50,083 bases of DNA, taken from the NCBI GenBank assembly GCA_028278645.1, contig JANQDZ010000072.1, positions 1-50,083 of the forward strand, written 5' to 3'. Under the pieces are notes generated by a model. The model made no database searches and was not told where the DNA came from. It saw only the letters and a list, made by a program, of their open reading frames with translations. The position numbers were made by a program, and so were the translations under genes. The stretch comes from Longimicrobiales bacterium. Lineage in GTDB: Bacteria > Gemmatimonadota > Gemmatimonadetes > Longimicrobiales > Gaopeijiaceae. Of this stretch, positions 15,322 through 24,062 are shown one piece after another. Within the stretch, counting starts at the first letter, position 1, and each line of letters begins with the position of its first letter.

Positions 15322-16056
15322 TCATCCGGGCCGGGTGGTCAGGGTCTCCTCCAAAGGCTCAAGCAGATCCTGGGCCGAGATGATGCCGACCAGGTCCCCG
15401 TGTTTGTTCAGGACCGGAAGAGCCCCAAACCGGTGTTCGCGAAATACCTTGACCGCTTCCAGGATGTGGTCTGAAGCGCGGACGGTCATGGGGTTCCGCG
15501 TCATAACGTGCTCCACTCGATGATCGTCATTGATCTGGTAGCAACTCGTCCAGTCATCGAGATCTTCCGTCCATCGGGGTCGCCGGAGGTCCCGGTCACT
15601 GATGATTCCTACGAGGCTTTCCCCATCGACCACGGGTATGTGCCTCACCCTATTGGACTGCATGAGAAGGAAGGCTTGCTTCACCGACATGTCCTCGGTG
15701 GTGGAAATGAGCTTTTGGGTCATGTATCTGCTTACGTTCATCAGCTTGGACCTCTTTGGTGCGAGGTTGACCTGGGACCACAAACCTGAGCTTTGGCCCT
15801 CCTTACTGGGAGCAGGGGTTTTTGGGCTTCGGCTCAACTGGCGGCGAATCTGTTGCCAGATGGAAGGCTCCGAAAGAGGGCGGTGGTCAAGGAGATCTCT
15901 AAGAGCGCCACCAAGGGCCTTGTAGGTATCAATCTCCTCCCTGAGCTCGTCGCAAGAGGAGATCCCTTGTATCACGCGCTCTCGTTCCCAGACGGGGAGC
16001 TCATCATCCAAGAGCCTGGAAAGATCTTCGCGAGACACCGGAGGGCCTGAGAGCAT
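15322..16056 (-). CDS. Anti-sigma-like N-terminus fused to a CBS pair
   Basis: A 244-residue protein. Residues 1-65 (SREDLSRLLDDELPVWERER, then a helix ending GGALRDLL) resemble the N-terminal domain of zinc-binding anti-sigma factors, but only one Cys is present and the His-x3-Cys-x2-Cys metal site is missing. A linker (about 66-104) leads into two CBS repeats from Met106: VSRYMTQKLISTTEDMSVKQ with HIPVVDGESLVGIISDRDL, then VEHVMTRNPMTVRASDHI with ALPVLNKHGDLVGIISAQDL. ATG 16056 is preferred because residues upstream of it are not family-like. It precedes the kinase operon on the same strand by 183 bp. CBS pairs sense adenosine nucleotides; the N-terminus may bind a partner protein. Both roles are inferences. 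Confidence 0.75.
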   Translation of the reverse strand: MLSGPPVSREDLSRLLDDELPVWERERVIQGISSCDELREEIDTYKALGGALRDLLDHRPLSEPSIWQQIRRQLSRSPKTPAPSKEGQSSGLWSQVNLAPKRSKLMNVSRYMTQKLISTTEDMSVKQAFLLMQSNRVRHIPVVDGESLVGIISDRDLRRPRWTEDLDDWTSCYQINDDHRVEHVMTRNPMTVRASDHILEAVKVFREHRFGALPVLNKHGDLVGIISAQDLLEPLEETLTTRPG

Positions 16057-16181
16057 TTCCTTCCTTCTTCGCCATATCCTCAAGTATCGAGCGCGGTTGG
16101 GGAAGCTCGGCCCTGAAAATCTGCACCAACGGCCAGAACCGCTTTCCAGAGCAGGCGGTTCGATCGGCACTCTCCTCAACA

Positions 16182-16199
16182 TACGAAGAACAATTCGTA
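16182..16199. promoter_or_regulatory. Inverted repeat upstream of the anti-sigma-like/CBS gene
   Basis: TACGAA-GAACAA-TTCGTA is a perfect 6-6-6 dyad in an AT-rich patch about 130 bp before the ATG at 16056. A TTGACG-like hexamer (plus-strand CGTCAA, 16210-16215) lies just upstream on the minus strand, so the dyad would sit inside or next to the promoter. No good -10 was identified. Confidence 0.35.
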
Positions 16200-16246
16200 A
16201 CTTATTTATCGTCAATTTCCTCTCGTCTTTCTATCAGCACCCGAAC

Positions 16247-16275
16247 AAAAAACGGCCTCATTCCGTACGCCCAGC
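16247..16275 (-). terminator. Possible intrinsic terminator of the CNNM gene
   Basis: On the minus strand the end of the coding region reads into ACGGAATGAGGCCGTTTTTTG. A short ACGG/CCGT stem is followed by six T residues directly at the stop codon. The stem is only four base pairs, so efficiency is doubtful. Confidence 0.35.
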
Positions 16276-17562
16276 CGCCGATTCCGAACCACTGGGTCCA
16301 TCGTGCGAAAAGAGAACGGATTCGACTCGCAATCCCCTAAGGCGACCTACCCGAAAGGTGCCCCCTTCCACGTGGACTTCGTCCCCGGATCGGGGGACCC
16401 GCCCCAGCCGTCCGAAAACGAAACCCCCGACGGTGTCGGCTTCCTCATCGGAAAGGTCCAATGAGAGAGCGTGGTTCACATCCCGGACCAGGACATCTCC
16501 GCCGACCAGGACTTCTCCGGTCTCGAGTATCTGGAAATCCTCCAACTCCGGAGGCTCGTGCTCGTCCCGGATATCGCCGACGATCTCCTCGATGAGATCC
16601 TCGAGAGTCACCAGACCCGCTGTACCTCCGAACTGGTCAAGAACGATGACCATTTTCGACCGTGCTTCCCGCATCTCCGAGATGAGGTTCTCCACTGGCT
16701 TTCCGGCGGGGGCAAAAGCCATAGGCCTAACGGCCGACCGGATGTGGGTGTTGCCGGAACGGGCTGCCGCCCATAGATCCCTGGCGGCCAACAACCCGAC
16801 GATATGATCGAGGTCCCGGTCAAAGACGGGAAGCCGGAGATTGCCCTGGTCCAGCATGAGATCCATGGCTTGCTCGACCGAAGCGTCAATGGGAATGCCC
16901 ACAATGTCCATCCGGGGAGTCATGACATCCCCCACGGCCACCCCTTTCAAACCCAGGACATTCCTCACCATATTCCACTCGCCCTCTCCGAGGATACCTT
17001 CCCGACGTCCAAGCTCCGCCAGGACCTCGATCTCAGCACGACTCACCGCCACCCCTTTCCCTCCCCGGGGTTGGATGAGGCGGTTGAACCAGGAAAGGGG
17101 CACCAGGACGGGTTTTAGCACGACTATCAAGAAGGCCAGGACATAGGCCGAGGGAACGGAGAGCGTTCTCCAATGGGATGCCCCCAGGGTTTTTGGAATG
17201 ATCTCCGAGAAGACGAGGACCACGAGGGTCAAGACGGCCGAGAAAAGGGCGATCCATCGATCTCCGAAGACCTCCAGGGCGATCGACCCTCCCATGGCAG
17301 CACCCACGGTGTGGGCGATCGTGTTCAGGGTCAGGATCGCGCCGATTGGCTCATCGATGCGTCGAAGCATCCTGTCGAACCAGATTCCCGCCCACTTTCC
17401 TCTTTCCTTCAAGACTCCGACCCAGGAGTGCGTGACGGAGAGGAACACCGCTTCCAACACAGAGCAAAGGAAAGACAAAGACAAGGAGATCCCGAGAACC
17501 CAGAAAAGTCGGTTCACGCACGGCCTCGACAGTCGCTCGATATGGGCACCAGGGGAGAGCAT
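16258..17562 (-). CDS. CNNM/CorC-family transporter-associated protein (DUF21, CBS pair, CorC_HlyC)
   Basis: A 434-residue membrane protein. It has a DUF21/CNNM membrane domain at about 17-190 (LNTIAHTVGAAMGG, FSEIIPKTLGA), a CBS pair at about 210-330 (VMTPRMDIVGIPIDASVEQA, then DQFGGTAGLVTLEDLIEEIV), and a C-terminal CorC_HlyC domain with a conserved EEADTVGGFVFGRLG segment. Relatives such as CorC, MpfA and CNNM proteins export Mg2+ or modulate Mg2+/Co2+ transport, with ATP binding at the CBS pair. It is the first of two such proteins in the window; the second is at 19470-20765. The ribosome-binding site of the ATG at 17562 is weak, so the exact start could be a few residues inside. Confidence 0.9.
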   Translation of the reverse strand: MLSPGAHIERLSRPCVNRLFWVLGISLSLSFLCSVLEAVFLSVTHSWVGVLKERGKWAGIWFDRMLRRIDEPIGAILTLNTIAHTVGAAMGGSIALEVFGDRWIALFSAVLTLVVLVFSEIIPKTLGASHWRTLSVPSAYVLAFLIVVLKPVLVPLSWFNRLIQPRGGKGVAVSRAEIEVLAELGRREGILGEGEWNMVRNVLGLKGVAVGDVMTPRMDIVGIPIDASVEQAMDLMLDQGNLRLPVFDRDLDHIVGLLAARDLWAAARSGNTHIRSAVRPMAFAPAGKPVENLISEMREARSKMVIVLDQFGGTAGLVTLEDLIEEIVGDIRDEHEPPELEDFQILETGEVLVGGDVLVRDVNHALSLDLSDEEADTVGGFVFGRLGRVPRSGDEVHVEGGTFRVGRLRGLRVESVLFSHDGPSGSESAAGRTE

Positions 17563-17770
17563 CCTAGCTTCGGAAGGGTTTTATGTCGGATCCATAAGAC
17601 GTTCGGAACCGCGCCAAACGACGAGAACGAGGAGATTCGAGCCAACTGGATTGCTTTCCCGCTTGACCCGACAAAGAAGAAGACGACTTCCCCTCTTCGA
17701 CGCCCTCGCCGGGGAGGTCCGCTACGTCTTCCTCCGGCTCCGGCCCTGAGGTTACTTTGGAAAAGGGTGA

Positions 17771-18178
17771 TCACCGTGGACGGCGAAGGATCTTCTGGAC
17801 ACGGTCTACGACGGACCAAAAACCGAAGGGTTTTTCGACAAGTTCGGTAAAACCTTCTCGGGGCCCTTCCCGTTCTTTGTCCGTGCTCGCCTGAGTTGTA
17901 AGGCCGATTGCCGAGACCTCGAGACCCTCCTTTTCGAGAGCCCCCAAAAGCTCCGATCCGCCCATACCCGGGAGGACCGTGTCGGTGATCAAGACGGCGG
18001 GCTCCTCACCATTCAGTTGGTTCAAGAGTTGCTCAGCGGTCGAGAAGGCGACCACTCTTACCCCAAGCGTGCCGAGAACCCTATAGAGGCCATGCCGGGT
18101 TTTTTCATCCTCGGAGACCACGCAAACTGCCCCTTGAAGGTTTGAGAGAGTCCTCCTTTTTCGCTTCTTGATCTTCAT
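17771..18178 (-). CDS. Orphan receiver-domain protein
   Basis: A 135-residue receiver-like protein with a basic N-terminus (KIKKRKRRT). The beta1 acidic residues are reduced to Ser-Glu-Asp-Glu (VVSEDE), the phospho-acceptor is Asp66 in LITDTVLPGMGG, a Thr pair follows in IGLTTQAS, and Lys116 is in VEKPFGF. There is no output domain. ATG 18178 is tentative: no clear ribosome-binding site is visible, and the frame extends to 18304, where it would overlap the next gene. It is probably phosphorylated by a kinase encoded elsewhere, or acts as an atypical receiver. It lies between a CNNM gene and a small hypothetical gene on the same strand. Confidence 0.7.
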   Translation of the reverse strand: MKIKKRKRRTLSNLQGAVCVVSEDEKTRHGLYRVLGTLGVRVVAFSTAEQLLNQLNGEEPAVLITDTVLPGMGGSELLGALEKEGLEVSAIGLTTQASTDKEREGPREGFTELVEKPFGFWSVVDRVQKILRRPR

Positions 18179-18272
18179 TTGAGCATCATCCGATCCCGCT
18201 GGAAGAGACCTCAGCGAACCGTGAACGGCCATGCGCACCAACGGTGGCGCCGCGTGCACGTTCCCTGATTCC

Positions 18273-18590
18273 CTAACGGGGTGTGTGCCGAAGCCAATCC
18301 TCATATCGATGCCTGAGTCTCACCCTCAAGCCGGCGAGACCCAATTCCTCTGAATGGTCGAGCCAGCCCAAGCTTGTACGGAAGAACTCTTCTGAAAGCC
18401 AGGTAGCCGCACTCTTTGACCACCGTTCATCCTCCACGAGGGATTCTGTTGTGGAGATGCGGGCTGACTGGAATGCTGAGACAAATGCCCTGAACTCGTC
18501 AGTATCCCGCTCAACAGGGACTTCCGGCACGATCTGCCCGTCTACGTCCCGTTCGACGGCCTCGAAATAGATCACCCACGCAGCCTTCAT
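18273..18590 (-). CDS. Hypothetical protein, 105 residues
   Basis: ATG 18590 has an excellent GGAGG six bases upstream. The product (KAAWVIYFEAVERDVDGQIV near the N-terminus, then a helical, acidic segment around AFVSAFQSARISTTESLVED and a basic C-terminus) has no membrane segment and no motif that I recognise. It is the first gene of a possible two-gene unit with the receiver at 17771-18178; the two are 94 bp apart. Function unknown. Confidence 0.55.
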   Translation of the reverse strand: MKAAWVIYFEAVERDVDGQIVPEVPVERDTDEFRAFVSAFQSARISTTESLVEDERWSKSAATWLSEEFFRTSLGWLDHSEELGLAGLRVRLRHRYEDWLRHTPR

Positions 18591-19087
18591 ACCTTTCCTC
18601 CAGAAGGGCCGGGGCCCGAATCCTTTCCAATGGAGGCCTGAGTGGGATTCCACCATCCGAACTCCGACCTCTCTCTCACACAGGCGGGTGACGTTCGATA
18701 GGCCGCTCGAAAGCCCCAATTCCTAGCCTCTAGCCGTCGAGGTCTTTTCTCACTGGGGACTAGATCATCAGTGCCTAGCTCTCAGGTTCCCTAGGTTCTC
18801 ATGAACCGGGAACTCACCCGCCTCTTGACAATTGAGTATACGTATCATATTTCATGAAATGTAAAACATGAATTAGATACCGGCAATAAAGGCAACCGTG
18901 AAGCCCGTCTGTGGTGCCATCTGCCTCTGATCTCGGGATTCCTCAATACCTACCTAGTTTCAAACAAAGAGCCGGGAGGCCTGGCGCCGACAGCGTCCGG
19001 TTGCACTTATGCGGTGGGTTGCGGTATAGATTCAGGTGTGAGCTTCCGAGCCATCTCCCCTCGCCTTTTCCCAAACCCCATTTTGCC
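18591..19087. other. 497-bp divergent intergenic region with an AT-rich promoter patch
   Basis: Between a leftward hypothetical gene and a rightward regulator. At 18820-18890 the composition turns sharply AT-rich. TTGACA (18825-18830) is consensus -35; possible -10 hexamers are CATATT or TATTTC at 18847-18854. The same patch contains the palindromes ATACGTAT (about 18838-18845) and TTTCATGAAA (18850-18859). The transcript towards the regulator would have a leader of about 225 bases in which no known riboswitch pattern was recognised. Confidence 0.45.
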
Positions 19088-19405
19088 ATGGATGGAAACA
19101 CGAACGACCCGAAAGAGAAGGGCGGATCATGGACTTTTCTGACGAACCATTCCCACGTCCTGATCTGTATCCATGAGGACAGTTCCATTCGTACGCGTGA
19201 CATCGCAGCGCGCGTCGGGATCACCGAAAGGGCAGTCCACCGGATAATCTCCGAACTCTCTACGGCTGGATATCTCTCCCGGACACGGGAGGGGCGCCGA
19301 AACCGCTACACGGTGTGTGCGGAAAAACCCCTTCGGCATCCGGTAGAGGCTCACTGCCTCATTTCCAGCCTACTCAAAACCGTAGAGCAGTCAAACGCAG
19401 CTTAG
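19088..19405 (+). CDS. Winged-helix transcriptional regulator (MarR/HTH_24-like)
   Basis: A 105-residue protein. SIRTRDIAARVGITERAVHR is a clear helix-turn-helix, followed by IISELSTAGYLSRTREGRRN (recognition helix and wing). The preceding TNHSHVLICIHED gives the usual first helix. The C-terminal 35 residues (LRHPVEAHCLISSLLKTVEQ) may form a dimerisation helix. ATG 19088 gives a compact protein; the frame extends to a GTG at 18911, but the added residues are proline-rich and not family-like. It faces away from its neighbours and is probably monocistronic, with its promoter in the AT-rich patch upstream. The regulated target is unknown. Confidence 0.75.
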   Translation: MDGNTNDPKEKGGSWTFLTNHSHVLICIHEDSSIRTRDIAARVGITERAVHRIISELSTAGYLSRTREGRRNRYTVCAEKPLRHPVEAHCLISSLLKTVEQSNAA

Positions 19406-19469
19406 GGGACCCTGCACGAGTCCCTTGGCTGTTCTACGCCGTGCTGGGTCCGGGATGCCGGGGCCGCGC

Positions 19470-20765
19470 TTATTCATACCGAATCAGGACTTTGTCCACC
19501 CGACTGCCGTCCATATCCACCACCTCCATGTGAAGGCCTCTCCACCGAAGCGTGGAAGTCACCTCCGGTTGGTCGTCCAAAGATTCGGAGATCAGAGCGT
19601 GGAGAGTCGGATACTGTCTGGGTTCTGGTACATCGAGTCCAAAGGCCCCAACAAACTCCTGGAATGGTAGAAGCCCATCAACCAGCCAAGAGCCGTCCTT
19701 CCTCTGCACCATGCCCGGTGCTACGCCTTCTCGGGTTTCGGGTAGTTGGCCAACCATGCCTTCCAACACGTCGTAGAGGGTGACGATTCCCTGGACCTTG
19801 CCGTCATCGTCAGTGACCAGGGCCATGTGGACATGGGACCACTGGAAGAGTTCCAGCAACCGAAACACCGGGGTCCAGGGTGGGAGGAGGTGGGGCTTGC
19901 GTAGGAACGAATCGAGGGTCGCCGGTTCCGGCGCCAGAACTAACTCCAACAGGTCCTGAACCTTCACGTATCCGGCAGTCCGGTCCAGGGCTCCATCGGC
20001 CACCGGGTACCTCGTGTATCGTACTTCCCCAAGCCGACTCCGCCAGGAGTCGGGTCCCGTAGAACGGTCCAACCACACGATCTGCTCCCTGGGCGTCATG
20101 AGCATCCCGACCGTCATATCGCTCAGTCGAAAGAGGCGTTCAACGATCTGTTGCTCGGTAGCTTCCAGGACACCGGCCTCCGTGGCGTGTGCGATCAAAG
20201 CCCGAATCTCTTCTTCTGTGATATCGGGCCCCTCCGAGCCTTTGAGCGGCAGAAAGCGAAGGACCATGTCCGTGGAGCGACTCAGAATGTGGACCAGGGG
20301 GGTTGCCAACAGGGAAAGGCGGGTCATGAGGCCCCCGAAACGGGCCGCCATCCGCTCCGGGTCATGTAGTGCGACGCGCTTCGGTACCAGCTCTCCGAGT
20401 ACCAGGGTCACAAAGGTTACGGCCATTACGACCGAAATCAGGGCGACCTGATCAGCGACTCCGGTGGGGACGCCGAGGGTCTCCAGAAGCGGAGCGAGCG
20501 TCCCGGCCAGGCTCGTCCCACCGAACGCACCGGCCACCACCGCAATGGTGGTAATTCCGATCTGGACCGTGGAAAGAAAGCGATTAGGGGAATTGGCCAG
20601 GTCCAAGGCCGTTGCGGCGGCCCTATCGCCTTCCTTGGCCCACTGATTCAAGCGGGCCCTCCTGGATGCCACAATGGCAATCTCGGCCCCGGCAAACAGG
20701 CCGTTGGCCAAAATCAGGAACAGGAGGATCACGACCTCCAGAATGATGAGAGTCAGGGTATTCAT
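19470..20765 (-). CDS. CNNM/CorC-family transporter-associated protein (DUF21, CBS pair, CorC_HlyC)
   Basis: A 431-residue protein with an N-terminal DUF21/CNNM membrane domain (LILANGLFAGAEIAIVASRR, then STVQIGITTIAVVAGAFGG and LVLGELVPKRVAL), a CBS pair at about 205-330 and a C-terminal CorC_HlyC domain. The FAGAEIAIV and GELVPKRVAL motifs are more typical of the family than those in the paralogue at 16258. Its ATG overlaps the stop of the KefB-like antiporter gene (ATGA, 20762-20765), indicating translational coupling. Coupling of an Mg2+/ion-handling protein to a nucleotide-gated K+/H+ antiporter suggests a joint ion-homeostasis unit. Confidence 0.92.
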   Translation of the reverse strand: MNTLTLIILEVVILLFLILANGLFAGAEIAIVASRRARLNQWAKEGDRAAATALDLANSPNRFLSTVQIGITTIAVVAGAFGGTSLAGTLAPLLETLGVPTGVADQVALISVVMAVTFVTLVLGELVPKRVALHDPERMAARFGGLMTRLSLLATPLVHILSRSTDMVLRFLPLKGSEGPDITEEEIRALIAHATEAGVLEATEQQIVERLFRLSDMTVGMLMTPREQIVWLDRSTGPDSWRSRLGEVRYTRYPVADGALDRTAGYVKVQDLLELVLAPEPATLDSFLRKPHLLPPWTPVFRLLELFQWSHVHMALVTDDDGKVQGIVTLYDVLEGMVGQLPETREGVAPGMVQRKDGSWLVDGLLPFQEFVGAFGLDVPEPRQYPTLHALISESLDDQPEVTSTLRWRGLHMEVVDMDGSRVDKVLIRYE

Positions 20766-22780
20766 TGAGGCTGTATCCAGGTGTCGGCACCCCGGGCCAG
20801 GGCGGCGGCATCCGCCACCTGCCTTGGACTGCCGAAGATGATGAGCTGGTCTTTGGCCTGGAGCCGAAAGCCGGCACCAGGGTTGGGAAGAGTCTCGCCA
20901 CTCCGTCGGACCGCCAGCAGAGTGACGCCGTACTCGGCTCGAAGGGCCACTTCCTCCAGAGTTCGTCCCACCAGGTAGGATTCCTCCCCAACTTCTACCG
21001 TAACCACTTCGGAATCGGGTATATGTTCGCCGATATCCTGAGGGTCCACGCCGGGGTCGGCGGATATCTCCCGGAACATCTCATAGCCCTTTGACCGGAC
21101 ATCTCCGACAAATTCCTCGATTTCAACTTGTGGAATCAGATACCGCCGAAGAACTCGAACCAGGATCTCGACAGACGTCTCGAACTCTTCCGGGATTACG
21201 TCATCGGCGCCGACACCGTACAGGGGTTCCACCTCTTCTACATACCGGGTCCGGGCCAGTACGAAGAGCCCTGGGTTTAGGCGTTTGGCCGCCTGGATGA
21301 TGGTCCTGGTTGCGCCGGGGTCGGCGATGGCCGACACAAGAATCCGAGCCTGCTCGACCCCGGCATGCTCAAGGATCGCCGGGTGAGTCCCGTCACCGTA
21401 GACCATCGCTTCACCCTTTCGCCGCTCTCTCTTCACCGTGTCGGGGTTGGTTTCCAGAATCAGGTAGGGAATCCCTGCCACCTGGGCCGCCCGGGCCAGA
21501 TTCCGGCCGTTGACTCCATATCCCACGATAATGAGATGGTCGGAAAGGGGCTCATCTAGAGGTAGACCTACGTCCACGTCTCCGGGTCCGGATTGCCGTA
21601 CTAACCATGAGGGGAGAGGAAGGACGAGGATCCTGTCTACCAACCCCGGTGCTCCAGCGATGATGAAGGGAGTGGCTGCCATAGTCAGAACCGATACCGC
21701 CAAGAAGAGCTGCTCGTGTTCGCCTGGGAGCAGGCCGTATTGGATTCCAACGCGGGAGAGGATAAATGAGAACTCTCCTACTTGGCTCAGCGTGAGCCCG
21801 CCCAGCAGGGCTGTCTTGAGCGAGAACCCAAGGAGTCGAATGGCCAGGGTCGCAACCCCGGCCTTGAGGACGAGCACTAAGAGAGTGGCAACAGAGACCT
21901 GGACCAGGCTCGAAAAGACGAAGTCCAGGTTGAGCAGCATTCCCACTGAGACGAAGAAGAACGATAGGAAGACCTGCTTGAAGGGCAGGACCTCCCCAAG
22001 GGCCTGGGCGCTATATTCGGATTCAGAGATGACAAGACCCGCCAGAAAAGCTCCAAGTGCGAGGGAGAGGCCCGCCAGGGAAGTCAGCCACGCCGCAGCC
22101 AAGCCCATTCCCACCGTAGCCAGGAGGAAGACTTCCCGGTTCCGGGTCCTGGCTACCCGGAAGAGGAGCCACGGTACCGCCCAGCGGGCCGCCAAAAGGA
22201 CGAGGCCGACGATGAGAAGGGCTTTGAGGATCAGGCTCAAAAGGGGGCCAGTGATGTCGCCACCGCCCAGGGCCAGCAGTGGCGTGAAGAGCATCATGGG
22301 GACGATGGCCATGTCCTGGAAGATGAGGATTCCGAGGGTAGTCTTCCCTTGAGGGGTTTCGATCTCGGCCCGGTCCTGTAGAAGCCTCAACACGATGGCC
22401 GTGCTGGACAGTGAAACCAGCATGGCCGCGAAGACCGCTTCGGCTCCGACCTGACCGAAGGCCCGGGCCAAACCCCACGCGGCAACTCCAGTCAGGAATA
22501 CCTGGAGCCCCCCACCGAGAACCACAGATCGCCAGATGCGGACCAGGCTCCCCAGTGAAAACTCGATTCCAATGGAAAAGAGCAAGAGTATGACGCCGAC
22601 CTCGGCCAGGACCTCGACCTCGTGAACCGCCCTCACCAGTCCCAAACCGTGGGGGCCTGCGATGATTCCGGTCAGAAGAAAACCCAGGACGAGCGGTAGG
22701 CGGAATCGCTGGAATACGAGGATCACCCCCAGGGAGAGCCCCAGGATGATCACAACATCGGTCAGGAGTGGGATGGTCAT
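20762..22780 (-). CDS. KefB/CPA2-type monovalent cation:proton antiporter with RCK domains
   Basis: A 672-residue CPA2 antiporter. A 12-13 helix Na+/H+ exchanger domain (about 1-385) includes LLLFSIGIEFSL, VSLSSTAIVLRLL and GILIFQDMAIVPMM with the conserved FQD. An RCK_N Rossmann domain (about 415-535) has the nucleotide-binding IVGYGVNGRNLA, and a TrkA_C domain follows at about 590-672. Such proteins exchange K+ or Na+ for H+ and are gated by NAD(H) or other ligands on the RCK domains. The start ATG 22780 (TIPLLTDVVIIL) gives the usual family N-terminus; the longer frame to 22876 adds a hydrophilic stretch not seen in relatives. Its stop overlaps the CNNM start. Confidence 0.93.
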   Translation of the reverse strand: MTIPLLTDVVIILGLSLGVILVFQRFRLPLVLGFLLTGIIAGPHGLGLVRAVHEVEVLAEVGVILLLFSIGIEFSLGSLVRIWRSVVLGGGLQVFLTGVAAWGLARAFGQVGAEAVFAAMLVSLSSTAIVLRLLQDRAEIETPQGKTTLGILIFQDMAIVPMMLFTPLLALGGGDITGPLLSLILKALLIVGLVLLAARWAVPWLLFRVARTRNREVFLLATVGMGLAAAWLTSLAGLSLALGAFLAGLVISESEYSAQALGEVLPFKQVFLSFFFVSVGMLLNLDFVFSSLVQVSVATLLVLVLKAGVATLAIRLLGFSLKTALLGGLTLSQVGEFSFILSRVGIQYGLLPGEHEQLFLAVSVLTMAATPFIIAGAPGLVDRILVLPLPSWLVRQSGPGDVDVGLPLDEPLSDHLIIVGYGVNGRNLARAAQVAGIPYLILETNPDTVKRERRKGEAMVYGDGTHPAILEHAGVEQARILVSAIADPGATRTIIQAAKRLNPGLFVLARTRYVEEVEPLYGVGADDVIPEEFETSVEILVRVLRRYLIPQVEIEEFVGDVRSKGYEMFREISADPGVDPQDIGEHIPDSEVVTVEVGEESYLVGRTLEEVALRAEYGVTLLAVRRSGETLPNPGAGFRLQAKDQLIIFGSPRQVADAAALARGADTWIQPQ

Positions 22781-23050
22781 CTCCCCGATTCCTAGTTTCG
22801 GCCACTGGTAATGAGAGCGTTTCGATTGGTTTTCGCGCTGTCGAGGAATGTGATGGGATGTGGACCGGTCGGACAAGGAATGGAACGGTGAACCGCATCA
22901 TCGGCGAGCCTTGGGCCCGGGCAGACTTCAGCCGGAGGCCGCGCTGGCGGCCGTGGCCCTTCTAGCCTGCTACGCCCCGGCGAAACGGGCTTCGGTAACG
23001 GGCCCTCTTCTGACCCTGAAGGAGGATTAAGCTCAGGAGGGACCTGGTGC

Positions 23051-24001
23051 CTACCCTCCCCCGCCCGGCACCTCCACGGGCAGATCGGTCCTGCGCTCCC
23101 ACTCCTGGAAAGACCCGTCGTAGAGTACTGCCGAAATGCCCAGCGTTCGGGCGCCGAAAGCCACGAGCGTGGCGTACTGGCCGATGTGACAGTAAGCGAC
23201 CACCGTTTCCCCCTTTTCCACCCCGGCCTCGGAGAAGATCCTGGCCATCTCCTGGGAGGACCTCAGGGTCAGATCTTCGTTTATCAGATCGGAGGCGTAG
23301 ATGTTCACGGCCGAGGGGATGTGTCCCGGACGGGTGCCCTCGGCGATCCGCTCCTCGGGGATATTCCCCGTGTAATAGGTGGGTGAGCGGGCATCCACCA
23401 GTTGGAACCCTGGCGATCTCATGTGGTCCTTGATCCAGTCAGCCTGGACCAGCAGTTCGGAGTGGGGACGGGGCGTCAAGTGGACTGGCGATGGCGGGCC
23501 GGTGACCTCAGAGGTGGTGGGCCGGCCCTCCGCCTTCCACTTCGGCATCCCTCCGTCGAGAATGGAAGTACGGTCCCCCAGCCCGATCCAGTCCAGGGTG
23601 AAGACCACCCTGGTGGAAGGGGTGACCCAGTCCGATCCCCAGTAGACGATGATCCGGGTGCCGTCCCCGATCCCCAGGCCTTCGAGGGTTTCGACGAGCA
23701 CTTCGGGATCGGGAAGCTCCAGCGTGAGTCCACCGGGTTCTCTGGGCGCGGCGACCATCTGGTGCGTGAGGTGACGGGCACCGGGAATGTGCTCCTCGGC
23801 ATATTCCTCCTCTGGGCTCACGTGGAGTAGAACCAGGTTCTCCTCACCCAGGTGCTTGGCCAACCACTCGGTGGACACAAGGATCCGCTCCCGTGGGCTC
23901 TGGGCGAGGGTATGGGAGGGGAGGAGACTTCCCAGCAGGCCTGCAACGAGGACGGACGGGAGGATCCTTAGCACGACACGCCGGGAATTCTTGATTTCCA
24001 T
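23051..24001 (-). CDS. Exported tandem-rhodanese sulfurtransferase
   Basis: A 316-residue protein with a signal peptide (RRVVLRILPSVLVAGLLGSL, cleavage near ALAQ-like TLAQS, about residue 34). Two rhodanese domains follow. The first (about 40-160) has WGSDW where the active-site loop should be, so it lacks the catalytic Cys. The second (about 183-310) has Cys271 in AYCHIGQYA and is probably active. This split matches thiosulfate:cyanide or mercaptopyruvate sulfurtransferases. ATG 24001 has AAGGAAG upstream. It follows the permease at 24063 by 61 bp on the same strand and may be co-transcribed. The sulfur donor cannot be deduced. Confidence 0.88.
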   Translation of the reverse strand: MEIKNSRRVVLRILPSVLVAGLLGSLLPSHTLAQSPRERILVSTEWLAKHLGEENLVLLHVSPEEEYAEEHIPGARHLTHQMVAAPREPGGLTLELPDPEVLVETLEGLGIGDGTRIIVYWGSDWVTPSTRVVFTLDWIGLGDRTSILDGGMPKWKAEGRPTTSEVTGPPSPVHLTPRPHSELLVQADWIKDHMRSPGFQLVDARSPTYYTGNIPEERIAEGTRPGHIPSAVNIYASDLINEDLTLRSSQEMARIFSEAGVEKGETVVAYCHIGQYATLVAFGARTLGISAVLYDGSFQEWERRTDLPVEVPGGGG

Positions 24002-24062
24002 TGGCTTCCTTCTGTGGTAGGGATGATACCTCTACCGGGAAGGACGCATCGAGGTTCCTCCC

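Noticed and set aside
18860-19087. c-di-GMP riboswitch suggested by GGCAA and GGCAACC repeats in the leader
   Set aside because: The order and spacing of conserved bases do not match the GEMM-I or GEMM-II patterns that I can recall.
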